Positions 54,578-63,804 of a DNA stretch of 64,000 nt are shown here, one piece after another. The first letter of the stretch is position 1, and every line of letters starts with the position of its first letter. Source of the stretch: Promethearchaeota archaeon (GTDB taxonomy: Archaea > Asgardarchaeota > Lokiarchaeia > Sigyniarchaeales > SOKP01); assembly GCA_029838195.1 (NCBI GenBank), contig JALGVJ010000012.1:47732-111731 (forward strand), written 5' to 3'. The notes under the pieces were generated by a model, which searched no databases, was not told the DNA's origin, and saw only the letters and a list, made by a program, of their open reading frames with translations. The position numbers and the translations under genes were made by a program.

Positions 54578-55405
54578 TCACGTATTCACATCCATGGAAC
54601 CCGAACGAAATCCTTCGATATCAATCGTTATGTAGTTAAATCCAAAATTTTTTAATTCGGTTTTAATTTGGTCAAAAGCCTGAAGATTGAGAATTTTAGC
54701 CATATCTTCCGGTAAGAGTTCTATTCTAGCTAAGTTTTGCTCATGTAACCTTACTCTTAGTTGAGACAATTTAAATTGTTTTTTTAAAAAATGTTCCGCT
54801 TGTTCGATCATTTTAATTTTCTCTATCGTTATTAGATTATTATATGGTATTCGAGATGCGTAGCACGCAATTGAAGGTTTAGCATGAGTATCTAAATTGA
54901 AATACCGACTCAATGTTCTTATTTCTCGTTTGGTTATTTGAAATTCGATATACGGTAAGGAAATATTTAATTCTTTTAATGCTGCATATCCTGGTCGATA
55001 TCCAGAAATGTCACTCATGTTAGTGCCGTCAATGATAACATCCAAGTTCTCTTTCTCTTTTATCTCAACCAATTTTTGATATAAATTTTTCTTGCACACG
55101 TAACAACGATTTTTTGGATTAAGAATGAATTTCTTATTTTCCAAGGGATTAATTTCGATTAATAAATGGGGGATATCATGGGTTTTTGATAAGTTTAAAG
55201 CATCCTCCAATTCCTCTTTCGGTTGAAGTATAGATTTATTAGTGATTAATAATGTTTTCTCCGCATGTTTTTTTGAAAGATAAGCTAATAAACTGCTATC
55301 AACGCCCCCAGAAAACGCAACCAGAACTTTTTTTCCCTTGAAAAAATTCTCAAGGGCGTGTAATTTTTCCCTCAACTCTTTAGATAGTTCCACATTTACG
55401 CTCAT
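54578..55405 (-). CDS. larE: LarE-like ATP-dependent sulfur transferase
   Basis: A 275-residue PP-loop enzyme. The motif is VAFSGGVDSSLLAYLSKK near residue 30. LNPKNRCYVCKKNLY near residue 95 and HAKPSIACYASRIPYNN near residue 175 match LarE, including the Cys that donates sulfur in sacrificial or cluster-based versions. LarE makes the nickel-pincer nucleotide of lactate racemase. LarB and LarC are not in the window, so the role of this copy may differ. Confidence 0.8.
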   Translation of the reverse strand: MSVNVELSKELREKLHALENFFKGKKVLVAFSGGVDSSLLAYLSKKHAEKTLLITNKSILQPKEELEDALNLSKTHDIPHLLIEINPLENKKFILNPKNRCYVCKKNLYQKLVEIKEKENLDVIIDGTNMSDISGYRPGYAALKELNISLPYIEFQITKREIRTLSRYFNLDTHAKPSIACYASRIPYNNLITIEKIKMIEQAEHFLKKQFKLSQLRVRLHEQNLARIELLPEDMAKILNLQAFDQIKTELKNFGFNYITIDIEGFRSGSMDVNT

Positions 55406-55566
55406 GATTCATTCCAATAGTAGAAAGAAAGAAATCTTTTAAATTTTAATATTTTAAAAGGCAAATCGGTTATTTTTAAGCTCGTTCCTATAAATTAATT
55501 CATAGTCTCTTTCCGCGGAAAAAAAAAGAGAATTAAATCGTGCGTCCGTGCTCTTTCCTTGTTATT

Positions 55567-56457
55567 CTAAATGCTTGCGAAAATAAACGCTATTAAACCC
55601 AAAAAACCTCCAGCTTTTAATATCAAGCTCACTTTTTTGAAATCTTCCTTGGATAACTCCTTCCTTGCCATTAAAATGATAGCTAATCCCACATCTATTA
55701 ACCCAAAAATCATGGTTATGAGAAATAAAAGTGGGTTAATAATGTTGGTAAAAATGGGCAATATAAAGAATAAAATGGCACATGCCGCAAAAATAAGGGA
55801 AAAATATTTAGCCTTTTTAATTCCAACCCGTATTGCTAAGGTCTTTACATTTTCCTTTTTATCTCCTTCGATATCTTCACAGCCCTTAATGATTTCCCGC
55901 GATAATAACAAGAAAAAAGAGGTTAAAAAGAAGAAATAAATGTAAGCTGGAATATTAGAGCTGTTTAATAATGCTCCATAAATCAGCCCGATGGAAAATG
56001 AAATACTCACGATAATATTCCCGGGAAATCCACTTTTCTTTCCCCAAGCAGCATATAGCCATCCAATGAACGCAAAAAAAAGGGCAAAAAGGATGTTCAA
56101 GACGCCGAGATTTAAAATCATGCTGTTTATTATGGCACAGCCCATACCAATGGCTATCGTTATAACCCACAATAATTTGGCCTGCTTTAATGTTATTCTT
56201 CCACTAGGAATAGGACGATCAGGTCTATTGATTTTATCAATTTCTACATCATAAATATCGTTAATGATCATCCCAGAAGCAGCAATAAAGAAGTAGGTGA
56301 TTATTCCAAGAATTAAATTAATGACTACATTTATAATACTAATACCGGTGCGTGTATTTAAAATTCCAATGATAACCGTTAAACTTCCCATTATATCATT
56401 AACAGGGCGCATGATTTCGAATGTATCTTTTAATTTCATTAAACTTCCTCCCCGCAT
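55567..56457 (-). CDS. Digeranylgeranylglyceryl phosphate synthase (UbiA family)
   Basis: A 296-residue membrane prenyltransferase with about eight helices. Aspartate-rich motif 1 is NDIYDVEIDKINRPDRPIPS near residue 65, and motif 2 is DIEGDKKENVKTLA near residue 195. It adds the second geranylgeranyl ether to GGGP, forming unsaturated archaetidic acid. It lies six bases after the GGGP synthase gene and completes the ether-lipid set. Confidence 0.9.
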   Translation of the reverse strand: MRGGSLMKLKDTFEIMRPVNDIMGSLTVIIGILNTRTGISIINVVINLILGIITYFFIAASGMIINDIYDVEIDKINRPDRPIPSGRITLKQAKLLWVITIAIGMGCAIINSMILNLGVLNILFALFFAFIGWLYAAWGKKSGFPGNIIVSISFSIGLIYGALLNSSNIPAYIYFFFLTSFFLLLSREIIKGCEDIEGDKKENVKTLAIRVGIKKAKYFSLIFAACAILFFILPIFTNIINPLLFLITMIFGLIDVGLAIILMARKELSKEDFKKVSLILKAGGFLGLIAFIFASI

Positions 56458-56463
56458 ACCATT

Positions 56464-57297
56464 TTATTTCACAATAAACCCATGTCTTTGACGATTTTCA
56501 GTGCCAGCCTCCTTGATCTCGTCTATTATGGATTTTAAAGAAGACCCATTATCTTTTAAGATATTGTTTTCTAAAAAACTCCCCATGACAATGATACTAG
56601 CTCCAGCCTCCACGAATTTCCGAGCATCTTCTTTATTATCTACACCCCCTCCGACAATGATGGGAATGCTCAATACTTTAGAACATAAACTAATGTGTTC
56701 AATGGGTATTTTATCACTTCCAGATCCCGCTTCTAAATAAATTAATTTCATGCCGAACATTTCTGCGGCCAAAGAATAAGCTGCGGTTAATTTTGGCTTG
56801 TTTCGGGGAATTAATCGGGCTCTGCCAATATAGCCCGCCGTGCCTCCCGGTTCAATTATGATATAGCCCATAGAGATGTGTTCTAAATTTGCCATTTTAA
56901 TAGTATAAGACGCCACAGCCTGTTGCCCAATAATGAAGTAGGGGTCTTGCGAATTCAATAGAGACATAAAGAGAATGGCATCCGCTTCCTTCGAAATATT
57001 GGAAATTCCTCCCGGAAATATGATGATCGGAATCTCAACATTTTTCTTAATAATAGAGATGGTTTTATCCACAAAATTTTGGTCGCAAATCGTACTTCCC
57101 CCAATTAAAATTACATCTGATCCCGCTTCTTGAGCATATCGAGCCATTTTTGCCGCTTTTTTAGGTGTTTGACGGATGGGATCAGGATCAATTAAGGAAA
57201 AATGAAGGGCACCCTCATTATTTATCTTTTTAATGATATATTCATACACGCTATTTTCTAAATAGTCGTTTATAATTACATCAACCATATATTTCAC
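56464..57297 (-). CDS. Geranylgeranylglyceryl phosphate synthase
   Basis: A 277-residue TIM-barrel enzyme. ALHFSLIDPDPIRQ near residue 30, VILIGGSTI near residue 60, KLIYLEAGSGSDKIPIEHI near residue 180 and IIVGGGVDNKEDARKFVEAGAS near residue 215 match GGGPS. It makes the first ether bond of archaeal lipids on sn-glycerol-1-phosphate. The start overlaps the end of the reductase gene by 17 bases. Confidence 0.93.
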   Translation of the reverse strand: MKYMVDVIINDYLENSVYEYIIKKINNEGALHFSLIDPDPIRQTPKKAAKMARYAQEAGSDVILIGGSTICDQNFVDKTISIIKKNVEIPIIIFPGGISNISKEADAILFMSLLNSQDPYFIIGQQAVASYTIKMANLEHISMGYIIIEPGGTAGYIGRARLIPRNKPKLTAAYSLAAEMFGMKLIYLEAGSGSDKIPIEHISLCSKVLSIPIIVGGGVDNKEDARKFVEAGASIIVMGSFLENNILKDNGSSLKSIIDEIKEAGTENRQRHGFIVK

Positions 57298-58699
57298 TTC
57301 TTAATAAAATATCTTTATTTCTTGATCTTATTATAATTTTAATTAAATTATCATAAATTTGAATGGTTTTTTCCCTCCACCGGGTAAATTCCTCAAAATT
57401 AAAACCCTCTGGAAAATGCTTGTAATGCTTAGTTATTTCTTGCATGCGCAGCCTTAAATAATTTAAATCCAATAACAAGTTAGGACGGGCCAGGCCTTTA
57501 AACGCCTTAACGGCGAAATCCATGATAGATAAATTAAGCCCTCCCGTGGAACTTATTTCTAATATTTCTTCTCCTGTTAAAAGATTTCGTTCTAATCCAA
57601 AATTTATATCATCATTAGTCAAAGCCTGTAAGACCATTCTCAATAAATCTAAAGGAGCAAATTCTGCCCCTAAAGTCGTCATTATATTATGATTATACTT
57701 CCACAATCCCTTTTTGGAAAAATCTTCTCTCTCGAATGCTTGAATTGCAGTTTGTGCGGCCATAAAACCCGCTCTCATGGAAGGATCTATACCACCGCCA
57801 TGAAGAGGATTAACTTGACAGGCCGCATCTCCCACAAACATGATAGAATCCTCCACGCAAGACCATAAAGGCCTTCTCACGGGCACCACTCCTCCGCCAG
57901 AGGAGAGAATTTCCACCTCTGAAGTATTTATGAATTGATTGAAAACGTGCTGTTTATAATTATTTTTAAGGATGTTCTTATGTTTTAAAAAAGTACCAAG
58001 CCCCAAATTTACTGAAGACTCATTCTTGGGAAAATACCAAATATATCCTCCGGGTGCTTTTTCTTGATCTAAAATTATTGAAATATATTCCGGATCCCTT
58101 ACTTCTTGATCTTTGAATGGAAAAGAAATGATCTCTCTATAACATAAGATGGTATCTTCTTTTAAAATGTCATTTTCTATAAGAGGACTCCGGATTTTCT
58201 TTCGAATGGGAGAATAAAATCCGCTCGCATCAATGATGACTTTTGCCCTTAACTCTTGCCTCTCACCATTCTTTGTCTTTACCTTCACGCCCGCTACTTT
58301 CTTATCTTTGTAAATTAAATCTAATGCCATTGTCTCATCTAAAAAACTCTTTACTCCAGCATCTAGAGCTTCATTTAGCAATCGCTGGCCGAATTCTAAA
58401 CGGTTAATAATGTATCCTGCTTGTTTCGGATCAACTAACGTCAAGCAAGAGTTCATGCTTGGAGGATAAAGCTTGGCTCCTTTAATATGGCAAGATAATT
58501 CTTCATTTTTTGGATGCGGGATGTTTAGATAATCAAAAATTTCATTACCTACGGCATCTCCGCAAATTTTATTTCCTACAGACTCTTTCGGCTTTCTATC
58601 AATTAAACAAACATCTAATCCACTTTTGGCAGCAAATCGAGCTGCAATTGACCCGCCCGTTCCAGCACCAATGATTAGAACGTCGTGAGAACCCATCAT
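57281..58699 (-). CDS. Geranylgeranyl reductase-family FAD enzyme
   Basis: A 472-residue flavoprotein. It begins HDVLIIGAGTGGSIAARFAAKSGLDVCLIDRKP (dinucleotide fold). GNKICGDAVGNEIFDYL near residue 43 and VGDAACQVNPLHGGGIDPSMRAG near residue 290 are typical of archaeal GGR. It reduces the double bonds of geranylgeranyl chains to make saturated phytanyl lipids. It overlaps GGGPS, so the operon order is kinase-like, GGR, GGGPS, DGGGPS. Confidence 0.88.
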   Translation of the reverse strand: MMGSHDVLIIGAGTGGSIAARFAAKSGLDVCLIDRKPKESVGNKICGDAVGNEIFDYLNIPHPKNEELSCHIKGAKLYPPSMNSCLTLVDPKQAGYIINRLEFGQRLLNEALDAGVKSFLDETMALDLIYKDKKVAGVKVKTKNGERQELRAKVIIDASGFYSPIRKKIRSPLIENDILKEDTILCYREIISFPFKDQEVRDPEYISIILDQEKAPGGYIWYFPKNESSVNLGLGTFLKHKNILKNNYKQHVFNQFINTSEVEILSSGGGVVPVRRPLWSCVEDSIMFVGDAACQVNPLHGGGIDPSMRAGFMAAQTAIQAFEREDFSKKGLWKYNHNIMTTLGAEFAPLDLLRMVLQALTNDDINFGLERNLLTGEEILEISSTGGLNLSIMDFAVKAFKGLARPNLLLDLNYLRLRMQEITKHYKHFPEGFNFEEFTRWREKTIQIYDNLIKIIIRSRNKDILLRSEIYG

Positions 58700-58776
58700 T
58701 TTTTATTTTTTATTTTTTATTTCACGGATGGTTTTTCTTGGATTAGATTAAAATGCTTGTTTATTTTTACCTCATT

Positions 58777-59541
58777 TTAAATAAAGGGAAGGGAAAAAAG
58801 AAAGATGATCAACGTGGAAATTAAAGGAACGCTCAAATCATCATAAGTGCTCGGAGATAATTGTTCGATAATTGTAGCAGAAACCGACGTAATTATCGAA
58901 AAAATTAAAATATTCCCCCATGTCAATTGAGCTTGATTGTTTGGAATAAGTAATCCAAAAAAATATAATGAAAATAGACAAATTGCAAATGAAGTAATGA
59001 GAAACGCCAAGGAGCCTTCTAATGAACGCGTGGTACCCGTCCAAGATAACGTGATGGTCCTTTTCCCAAATCGCTTGCCTATTACGGATGCTATAGTGTC
59101 TGATACGATCATGATTAAAATTCCTGCTATGGGAAAATAAAATTTATCAGGAGCCATTAATGCAAAAATGAACACTAATAACGTGATAGAAAGACAATAG
59201 AAAAAAGGTCCTTGAAGATAGCCTACTCTCTCTTCAGCCTCTTCTCCAATCGCCTCATAAAGCTCTTTTAATTGCTTGACTTTTGACTCTTTAGAGCTAA
59301 AATAGACTAAAACAGTTAAAGAGCCGGCGATTATTGTTGGAAAAAATGGCCAGACATAGAAGGGCGAAGAGAGGATCGCCAGCCCCGCAAACATGTGTAC
59401 GGCTTTTCTGGCGGTAAATTTCGAGATTATATCTTTTTTTTTCAAGATGAGGGGGATGAAAATCGTTAAGAGGACGTATACATAGGCAACCAACATGACT
59501 ATGAGATCGTTTACTAAATTATCAATGGTATATGCTGACAT
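58777..59541 (-). CDS. Dolichol/phytol kinase-like membrane protein (COG0170)
   Basis: A 254-residue protein with about seven membrane helices. ARKAVHMFAGLAILSS near residue 45 and SDTIASVIGKRFGKRTI, then GTTRSLEGSLA, near residue 145 are the conserved CTP-dependent polyprenol kinase segments. DDLSVPL near the C terminus is also typical. It may salvage geranylgeraniol by phosphorylation, or act in dolichol recycling. Its position at the head of the ether-lipid operon favours lipid salvage. CDP-archaeol synthase is a less likely reading. Confidence 0.75.
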   Translation of the reverse strand: MSAYTIDNLVNDLIVMLVAYVYVLLTIFIPLILKKKDIISKFTARKAVHMFAGLAILSSPFYVWPFFPTIIAGSLTVLVYFSSKESKVKQLKELYEAIGEEAEERVGYLQGPFFYCLSITLLVFIFALMAPDKFYFPIAGILIMIVSDTIASVIGKRFGKRTITLSWTGTTRSLEGSLAFLITSFAICLFSLYFFGLLIPNNQAQLTWGNILIFSIITSVSATIIEQLSPSTYDDLSVPLISTLIIFLFSLPFI

Positions 59542-60060
59542 CTTAAAAGCGATATTAATTTAATCAGTAATTAAAAGCTAAAAATTTATTTTTGGTTTTA
59601 AAAGTTGCAGACACTTTAACAATTTGAACCATTCAGATTCGGAAAAATGGGAAAAGATTTTAATAATTAACAGAAATGAAAGAGAGGTTAAGCTTGAAAA
59701 AGATTTATTTTAATTCATTTTTGTAGCATGTTAACTTTTTAAACATGAGAAACAATGAAATCAGTAAAAATCATTAAGTTTTCTGGTGTTTTGAGGAAGA
59801 AATAAAATTCTTGAAAAGAAAAGCAAGAAAACTATAAATTTGTATAAAAATAAAGAATAATTACGATTGATTCTTTTTTGTTAGAAACTTTTAAGAAAAA
59901 AGAAAAATAAAAAATATTAATTAAGAGTTTTGTCGGCATAAGATGCTAAAAACTTAAAAAGCAAGCTAAATTGTAAACTTAGAAATACCCTCATTTATAT
60001 TGAAAATTTATAAATATGTTAAATGATATTAATAACACACCACTTTATTAGGAAAAAAAT
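59542..60060. other. Intergenic region upstream of the GNAT module
   Basis: 519 bases, very AT-rich, no gene, tRNA or repeat recognised. TTATAAATATG near 60007-60018 is a fair TATA element for the small ORF. The minus-strand frame across the small ORF (60048-60233) is its antisense. Confidence 0.4.
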
Positions 60061-60069
60061 GTGAAGAAA

Positions 60070-60210
60070 ATGTTACCTGAACATATGCCTGTATTAGAAG
60101 GAAAGGATGCAAAAAGGTTTATGAAACAAGATAAGAAACCTTTAAGCAGTAAGCAAAAGGAATATTTAAAGAATTGTCTAGAAATATATGAAAAAAATCC
60201 TATAAAGTAG
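60070..60210 (+). CDS. 46-residue small protein upstream of a GNAT gene (antitoxin-like)
   Basis: Reads MLPEHMPVLEGKDAKRFMKQ, then polar, Lys-rich, ending YEKNPIK. The MPVLxGKDAxRF pattern is familiar from short archaeal and bacterial proteins and often precedes a GNAT or similar gene. It is immediately followed, in the same frame, by the GNAT open frame after a single TAG. GTG 60061 is an alternative start. An antitoxin role is inferred from size and position only; it is not a ribbon-helix-helix protein like known GNAT antitoxins. Confidence 0.5.
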   Translation: MLPEHMPVLEGKDAKRFMKQDKKPLSSKQKEYLKNCLEIYEKNPIK

Positions 60211-60749
60211 ATTCTTATTAACTTCGATAACATTAAAATCGAAAAACTTGATACTCATCACGATTTATCTAAATTCGATTACAGTATTGATGATGATTTA
60301 GATTGTGATGGATTTATTCATAAGGAAGCTTTATTATTCCAAAAAGAAAGACAAGGAATAACATATTTGTTTTTCTATGATGCTAATATATTAGGTTATG
60401 TTACTTTAGCAATGTCGAGTTTATCGTAGCAATGTCGAGTTTATCGGCTAAATATTTAACAGCCAAGCATAAGAAGACTGTTCATTTAATTACTTATCCA
60501 AGTTTGCTTATTGGAAGACTTGCTGTAAATAATGAATACCGTAGAAAAGGAATTGGAAAATATATTAGCGATTGGTGTTTAGGCTTAGCAATGAAACTCT
60601 CTAATAAAGTAGGTTGTAGATATATAATTTTAGAAACAACAGAGAAAATAGTTAAATTCTATAAGAAATGTAATTTTGAAAAAGGAAAAGTACTAGAAGA
60701 AGAACAAAGGAAACTAATTTGGATGTATCAAAGAATATCACTTGAATAA
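60211..60749 (+). pseudogene. GNAT acetyltransferase disrupted by a 20-bp tandem duplication
   Basis: The first part (frame of 60211) reads NIKIEKLDTHHDLSKFDYS... and LFFYDANILGYVTLAMSSLS, then stops at TAG 60427-60429. A 20-base unit (60408-60427 and 60428-60447, register approximate) is duplicated. Removing one copy joins the frame to AKYLTAKHKKTVHLI, GRLAVNNEYRRKGIGKYI (acetyl-CoA motif RxxGIG) and GCRYIILETT. It resembles the toxin-type GNATs that acetylate aminoacyl-tRNA. No ATG is found at its start; ATT or readthrough past the TAG of the small ORF would be needed. Now inactive unless slippage reverts it. Confidence 0.7.
60408..60447 (+). repeat. Perfect 20-bp tandem duplication
   Basis: Two adjacent identical copies of a 20-base unit (TAGCAATGTCGAGTTTATCG in one register) inside the GNAT gene. 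As 20 is not a multiple of three, the duplication causes a frameshift. Confidence 0.85.
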
Positions 60750-60832
60750 AACTTTTATATAAACGATTATCTATTTAAATAGAAAGCATTAAAAAAATGT
60801 CCGATATTAATTAATCTTTTTATAACACGCTC

Positions 60833-61477
60833 ATGTCGGCTCTAAATTCCAAGGATAGCGAGAAAATGGAGAAAAGAAGGAGACTTAGAACATTCTTTCT
60901 GAATTTAGGGAATAGAATTGAAGATTTCTTAAAAGCTGGGATGCGATACATCGAAATGCGGCTTCCAATGGAGAACATTACTGAAGAATTTATTTATACT
61001 ATTGAGAGGAAATCTAAAAAAATTAGCGAGAAGCTGGAAATAAGAACTGCCACGGAAAAAGATATTTCCAGCATTAAAGAGATTTATAATGCCGCTTGGG
61101 AACATTCTCCCATGCCCTTTAGGCCCATTACGGAGGAAAAGCTCTTGACAATATATAATGACAAATCCTCGGTATTTTTCATTGGTAGAATGGATGGTAC
61201 TGATGTGGGGTTCATGCTCATCGATTTTGAAGAGGAAAATGAGAAGAAATTAGGCATCATTGCGGGGCTTGGAATTCTACCAGAATTTCAAAAGCTGGGA
61301 ATAGGGACTGCTTTAGGACTCCATAGTTATTATTATTTTAAAGAAAAAGGAGTAGAAGAATTGAGATGTGAGGTACACGTGGATAATGAAATATCCTATA
61401 GATTCATCAAGAATTTAGGATTTGAAGAATTTAATGAGAAATTTTATCGACAAAGCGATTTTCTATTAAAATGGTAA
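60833..61477 (+). CDS. GNAT-family N-acetyltransferase
   Basis: A 214-residue protein. About 65 residues of charged helix precede the GNAT fold, which starts at LEIRTATEKDISSIKEIYNAAW. Motif A is GLGILPEFQKLGIGTALGLHSY (near residue 143), the acetyl-CoA loop. RCEVHVDNEISYRFIKNLGFEEF ends the fold. Substrate unknown. It is intact, unlike the GNAT just upstream, and lacks a small partner ORF. Confidence 0.8.
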   Translation: MSALNSKDSEKMEKRRRLRTFFLNLGNRIEDFLKAGMRYIEMRLPMENITEEFIYTIERKSKKISEKLEIRTATEKDISSIKEIYNAAWEHSPMPFRPITEEKLLTIYNDKSSVFFIGRMDGTDVGFMLIDFEEENEKKLGIIAGLGILPEFQKLGIGTALGLHSYYYFKEKGVEELRCEVHVDNEISYRFIKNLGFEEFNEKFYRQSDFLLKW

Positions 61478-61915
61478 AAAAAAGAGTGATTCTCAAGATT
61501 TTATCTTTTTATTTTTCCGAAACTATGTCAAAAAGCGAGCTGACGATAAAGGATTTTTAAATTTAGGCTAACTTTTTTAATGAATTTCATTTTTAATCAT
61601 TTTTCATATTCGGATGGTGTGGATTAAAATTATTCGAATTTAAAGGATTTCGTAAGTATGATTGGTTAAGAGAAATACTCCATAATTTAAGATTAAATTT
61701 TAAAATTTAACTCCAGAGCTAAATAACTATTCTAACCCAAAATTATTAAAATTATAAAAAATTATAAATAATAATATCCTAATATTACATTTTTATTAAA
61801 CGTTCTAGTTAAATTTGGTATCTATTTTATTAAATTTAACAAATATTTTTTTAAAGTTTAAAAGAATATTTAAATTTAAATACAATTTAATATTTTATTT
61901 TGAAAGATTTTACTA
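61478..61915. other. Intergenic region before the RHH-HisKA-REC gene
   Basis: 438 AT-rich bases. Runs of T follow the GNAT stop. ATATTTAAATTTAAATAC near 61869-61886 is a likely TATA element, about 40 bases from the next ATG, giving a very short leader. Nothing else recognised. Confidence 0.4.
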
Positions 61916-62632
61916 ATGGTGAAAAAAGAAAAAAATCTTAAGTATATTGGATTTTATCTTGATGAAAAAACAAAAAACAAATGGGTAACATATTCAAAGA
62001 GTCATGGCTATTCATCACTCTCTAAATTGATTCGAGAGGCTGTAGATTTTTATATAGATTCAAATTTAAAAATTTCTTATATCAAAAACTTTTCAAAAAT
62101 ATCTCAGAAATTAAAGCGTCCTCTCATATCAATTAAGGGTTTTTCTCAATTAATGCTTGAACATAATTCAGAATCATTGAACCTAGAGATTTTAGAAAAA
62201 ATTCGAGAGATCTTTAAGAGTAGTCAATTTCTTGAAAAACAAATTAATAATTTATTCCAAGATGAGACGAGCAAAGAAAAATTTGATATTTTAATTATAG
62301 ATAGCCATTTTGAGTCTGATATAATTTTAACAGAATGGTTTAAAAAGAAAGGGTTTAAAGTAAAATTTGCATTGACAATTGATGATGGATTAAAAATTCT
62401 TGAAAATACAATTCCTAAGGCAATTCTTCTTGATACATTTACTGATCGAGAAGATATTATAACTGTTTATAATAATATTCGTGAAATTGTCTCGGAATCG
62501 TCAAAGATTTATTTAATTTCTTCCCTTAATGAAAAGGAACTTTTAAAAATCGTAAAAAAAACAAATGCTAATGGTTATTTCCTTAAACCATATAATCTCA
62601 ACGATTTTAACAGTTTAAAACTAAGGGACTAG
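61916..62632 (+). CDS. Ribbon-helix-helix / degenerate HisKA / receiver fusion regulator
   Basis: A 238-residue protein in three parts. Residues 1-50 form a CopG-type ribbon-helix-helix (IGFYLDEKTKNKWVTYSKSHG, LSKLIREAVDFYI). Residues 55-115 resemble a HisKA dimerisation helix pair, ISQKLKRPLISIKGFSQLM, in which the phosphorylatable His is replaced by Gln 64. Residues 123-235 look like a receiver domain: DILIIDSHF (Asp 129), AILLDTF (phospho-acceptor Asp 173), YLISS, and YFLKPYN with the conserved Lys. No ATPase domain is present. It is likely a DNA-binding response regulator whose phosphorylation comes from another kinase. Confidence 0.65.
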   Translation: MVKKEKNLKYIGFYLDEKTKNKWVTYSKSHGYSSLSKLIREAVDFYIDSNLKISYIKNFSKISQKLKRPLISIKGFSQLMLEHNSESLNLEILEKIREIFKSSQFLEKQINNLFQDETSKEKFDILIIDSHFESDIILTEWFKKKGFKVKFALTIDDGLKILENTIPKAILLDTFTDREDIITVYNNIREIVSESSKIYLISSLNEKELLKIVKKTNANGYFLKPYNLNDFNSLKLRD

Positions 62633-62639
62633 TTTTAAT

Positions 62640-63580
62640 GATGTTATTTTTATTCCACGACCCACAATAAAGAGATACTTGGGCTTTCCATGATCACCAC
62701 GCATTTCTGCGGGGGTCCTTTCGAATATCCCCTCGATTGCTTGCTCTATCGACGTCCGCAGGAATTAGAAAAGCGGTGCCACTCCGAGCGGTACGTGCCG
62801 AAAAATGAACTTGCCGTCAACTCATCCAAGAGTACCATGCCATGAGATTTTCCTGCAAGACCCTGGTCACGGACTCTTATTTAATGACGAATGAGAACGT
62901 GAATCTCTTGACTTCGCTCAACTATTCCTACGTGTCTAAAATAAAACGCAATTGGATGGTCATGTATCAGCGGAAGCGCCGGAAGATGGAAGAGTTGTAC
63001 GAGGATATTGCAGAATCAGAGTTTGAGCGCGCGGGCGGAAGTCACGGATCCCAAGACCAAGGAAAAGCGCCATTATTTGATGGCTCATCGGGATGTACTT
63101 GTTCCCAAAATTGGCTTGTAACGAGTCCTCTTCCTGCGAGAGGTGATGTGAGACACTTCGGGGAAATCTGCCCCGAAATATAAGAAAGGATGGACTGGTT
63201 TAGTTTCCAACATGCTGAATGAACGTCCCAAGGGCATCATCCAAGCCTATTTGAAGCGTTGGACCATCGAAACGAGTTATCGGGACGAGTCCCAAGAGTT
63301 GCACTTGAAAGGGTGCATGTTTAGAAAGATCGAAGGGCAGTATTGCCTTATTACCCCGGTATTTTTAGCGTACCGCCTCCTCACGTGGGCAGCTCGCTTG
63401 GGATTGTTATCGCCGTATCACCCGGATGCGGACACGTTGGACAGGAAATGGGCGGCTTTTCGCCAGTTTCATGAGGAGATCTTTGGCGCCTGGATTACCT
63501 CCTTAAAAGAAGAATGTAGGGCGTGCAAGATCGCTCGAGTTATACACGTTAATCCATAGAGGAAATCCGCATGCTATAGA
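62640..63580 (+). mobile_element. Decayed DDE transposase (IS4-like) with higher GC
   Basis: GC rises to about 50% from 62650. Open pieces include LVTDSYLMTNENVNLL then SYVSKIKRNW (second catalytic Asp) from 62842. A frameshift near 63030 leads into VPKIGL-stop-RVLFLREVM-stop-DTSGKSAPKYK and then LKRWTIETSYRDESQELHLKG (catalytic Glu) to 63559. Stops at 63119-63121 (TAA) and 63149-63151 (TGA). Likely an IS4-type or related DDE element. No clear terminal inverted repeats. Composition unlike the neighbours shows recent arrival. Confidence 0.7.
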
Positions 63581-63804
63581 CCCCCTTTTAGGCGAGAAAG
63601 CAAAAATTAATAGGACTTGTCGACATTTAGTTTATACGAAAAGTTTTAAAAAAAGAAAGAAAAGATTAAACAATAATATTACAATAAAACAATACCTATT
63701 TAATTAATTACTTAAGTTTTGTATTTTTTTAATGGTTGTTAGTTAGATCTTTTATTTCCTCCTTTTAATGCTTTTCTAATTCATGAAAAAAAGGGACTCG
63801 AACA

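Noticed and set aside
62711..63585. GGGGGTC (62711-62717) and GACCCCC (63579-63585) as IS terminal inverted repeats
   Set aside because: Only 7 bp, low complexity, and no matching target-site duplication was found.
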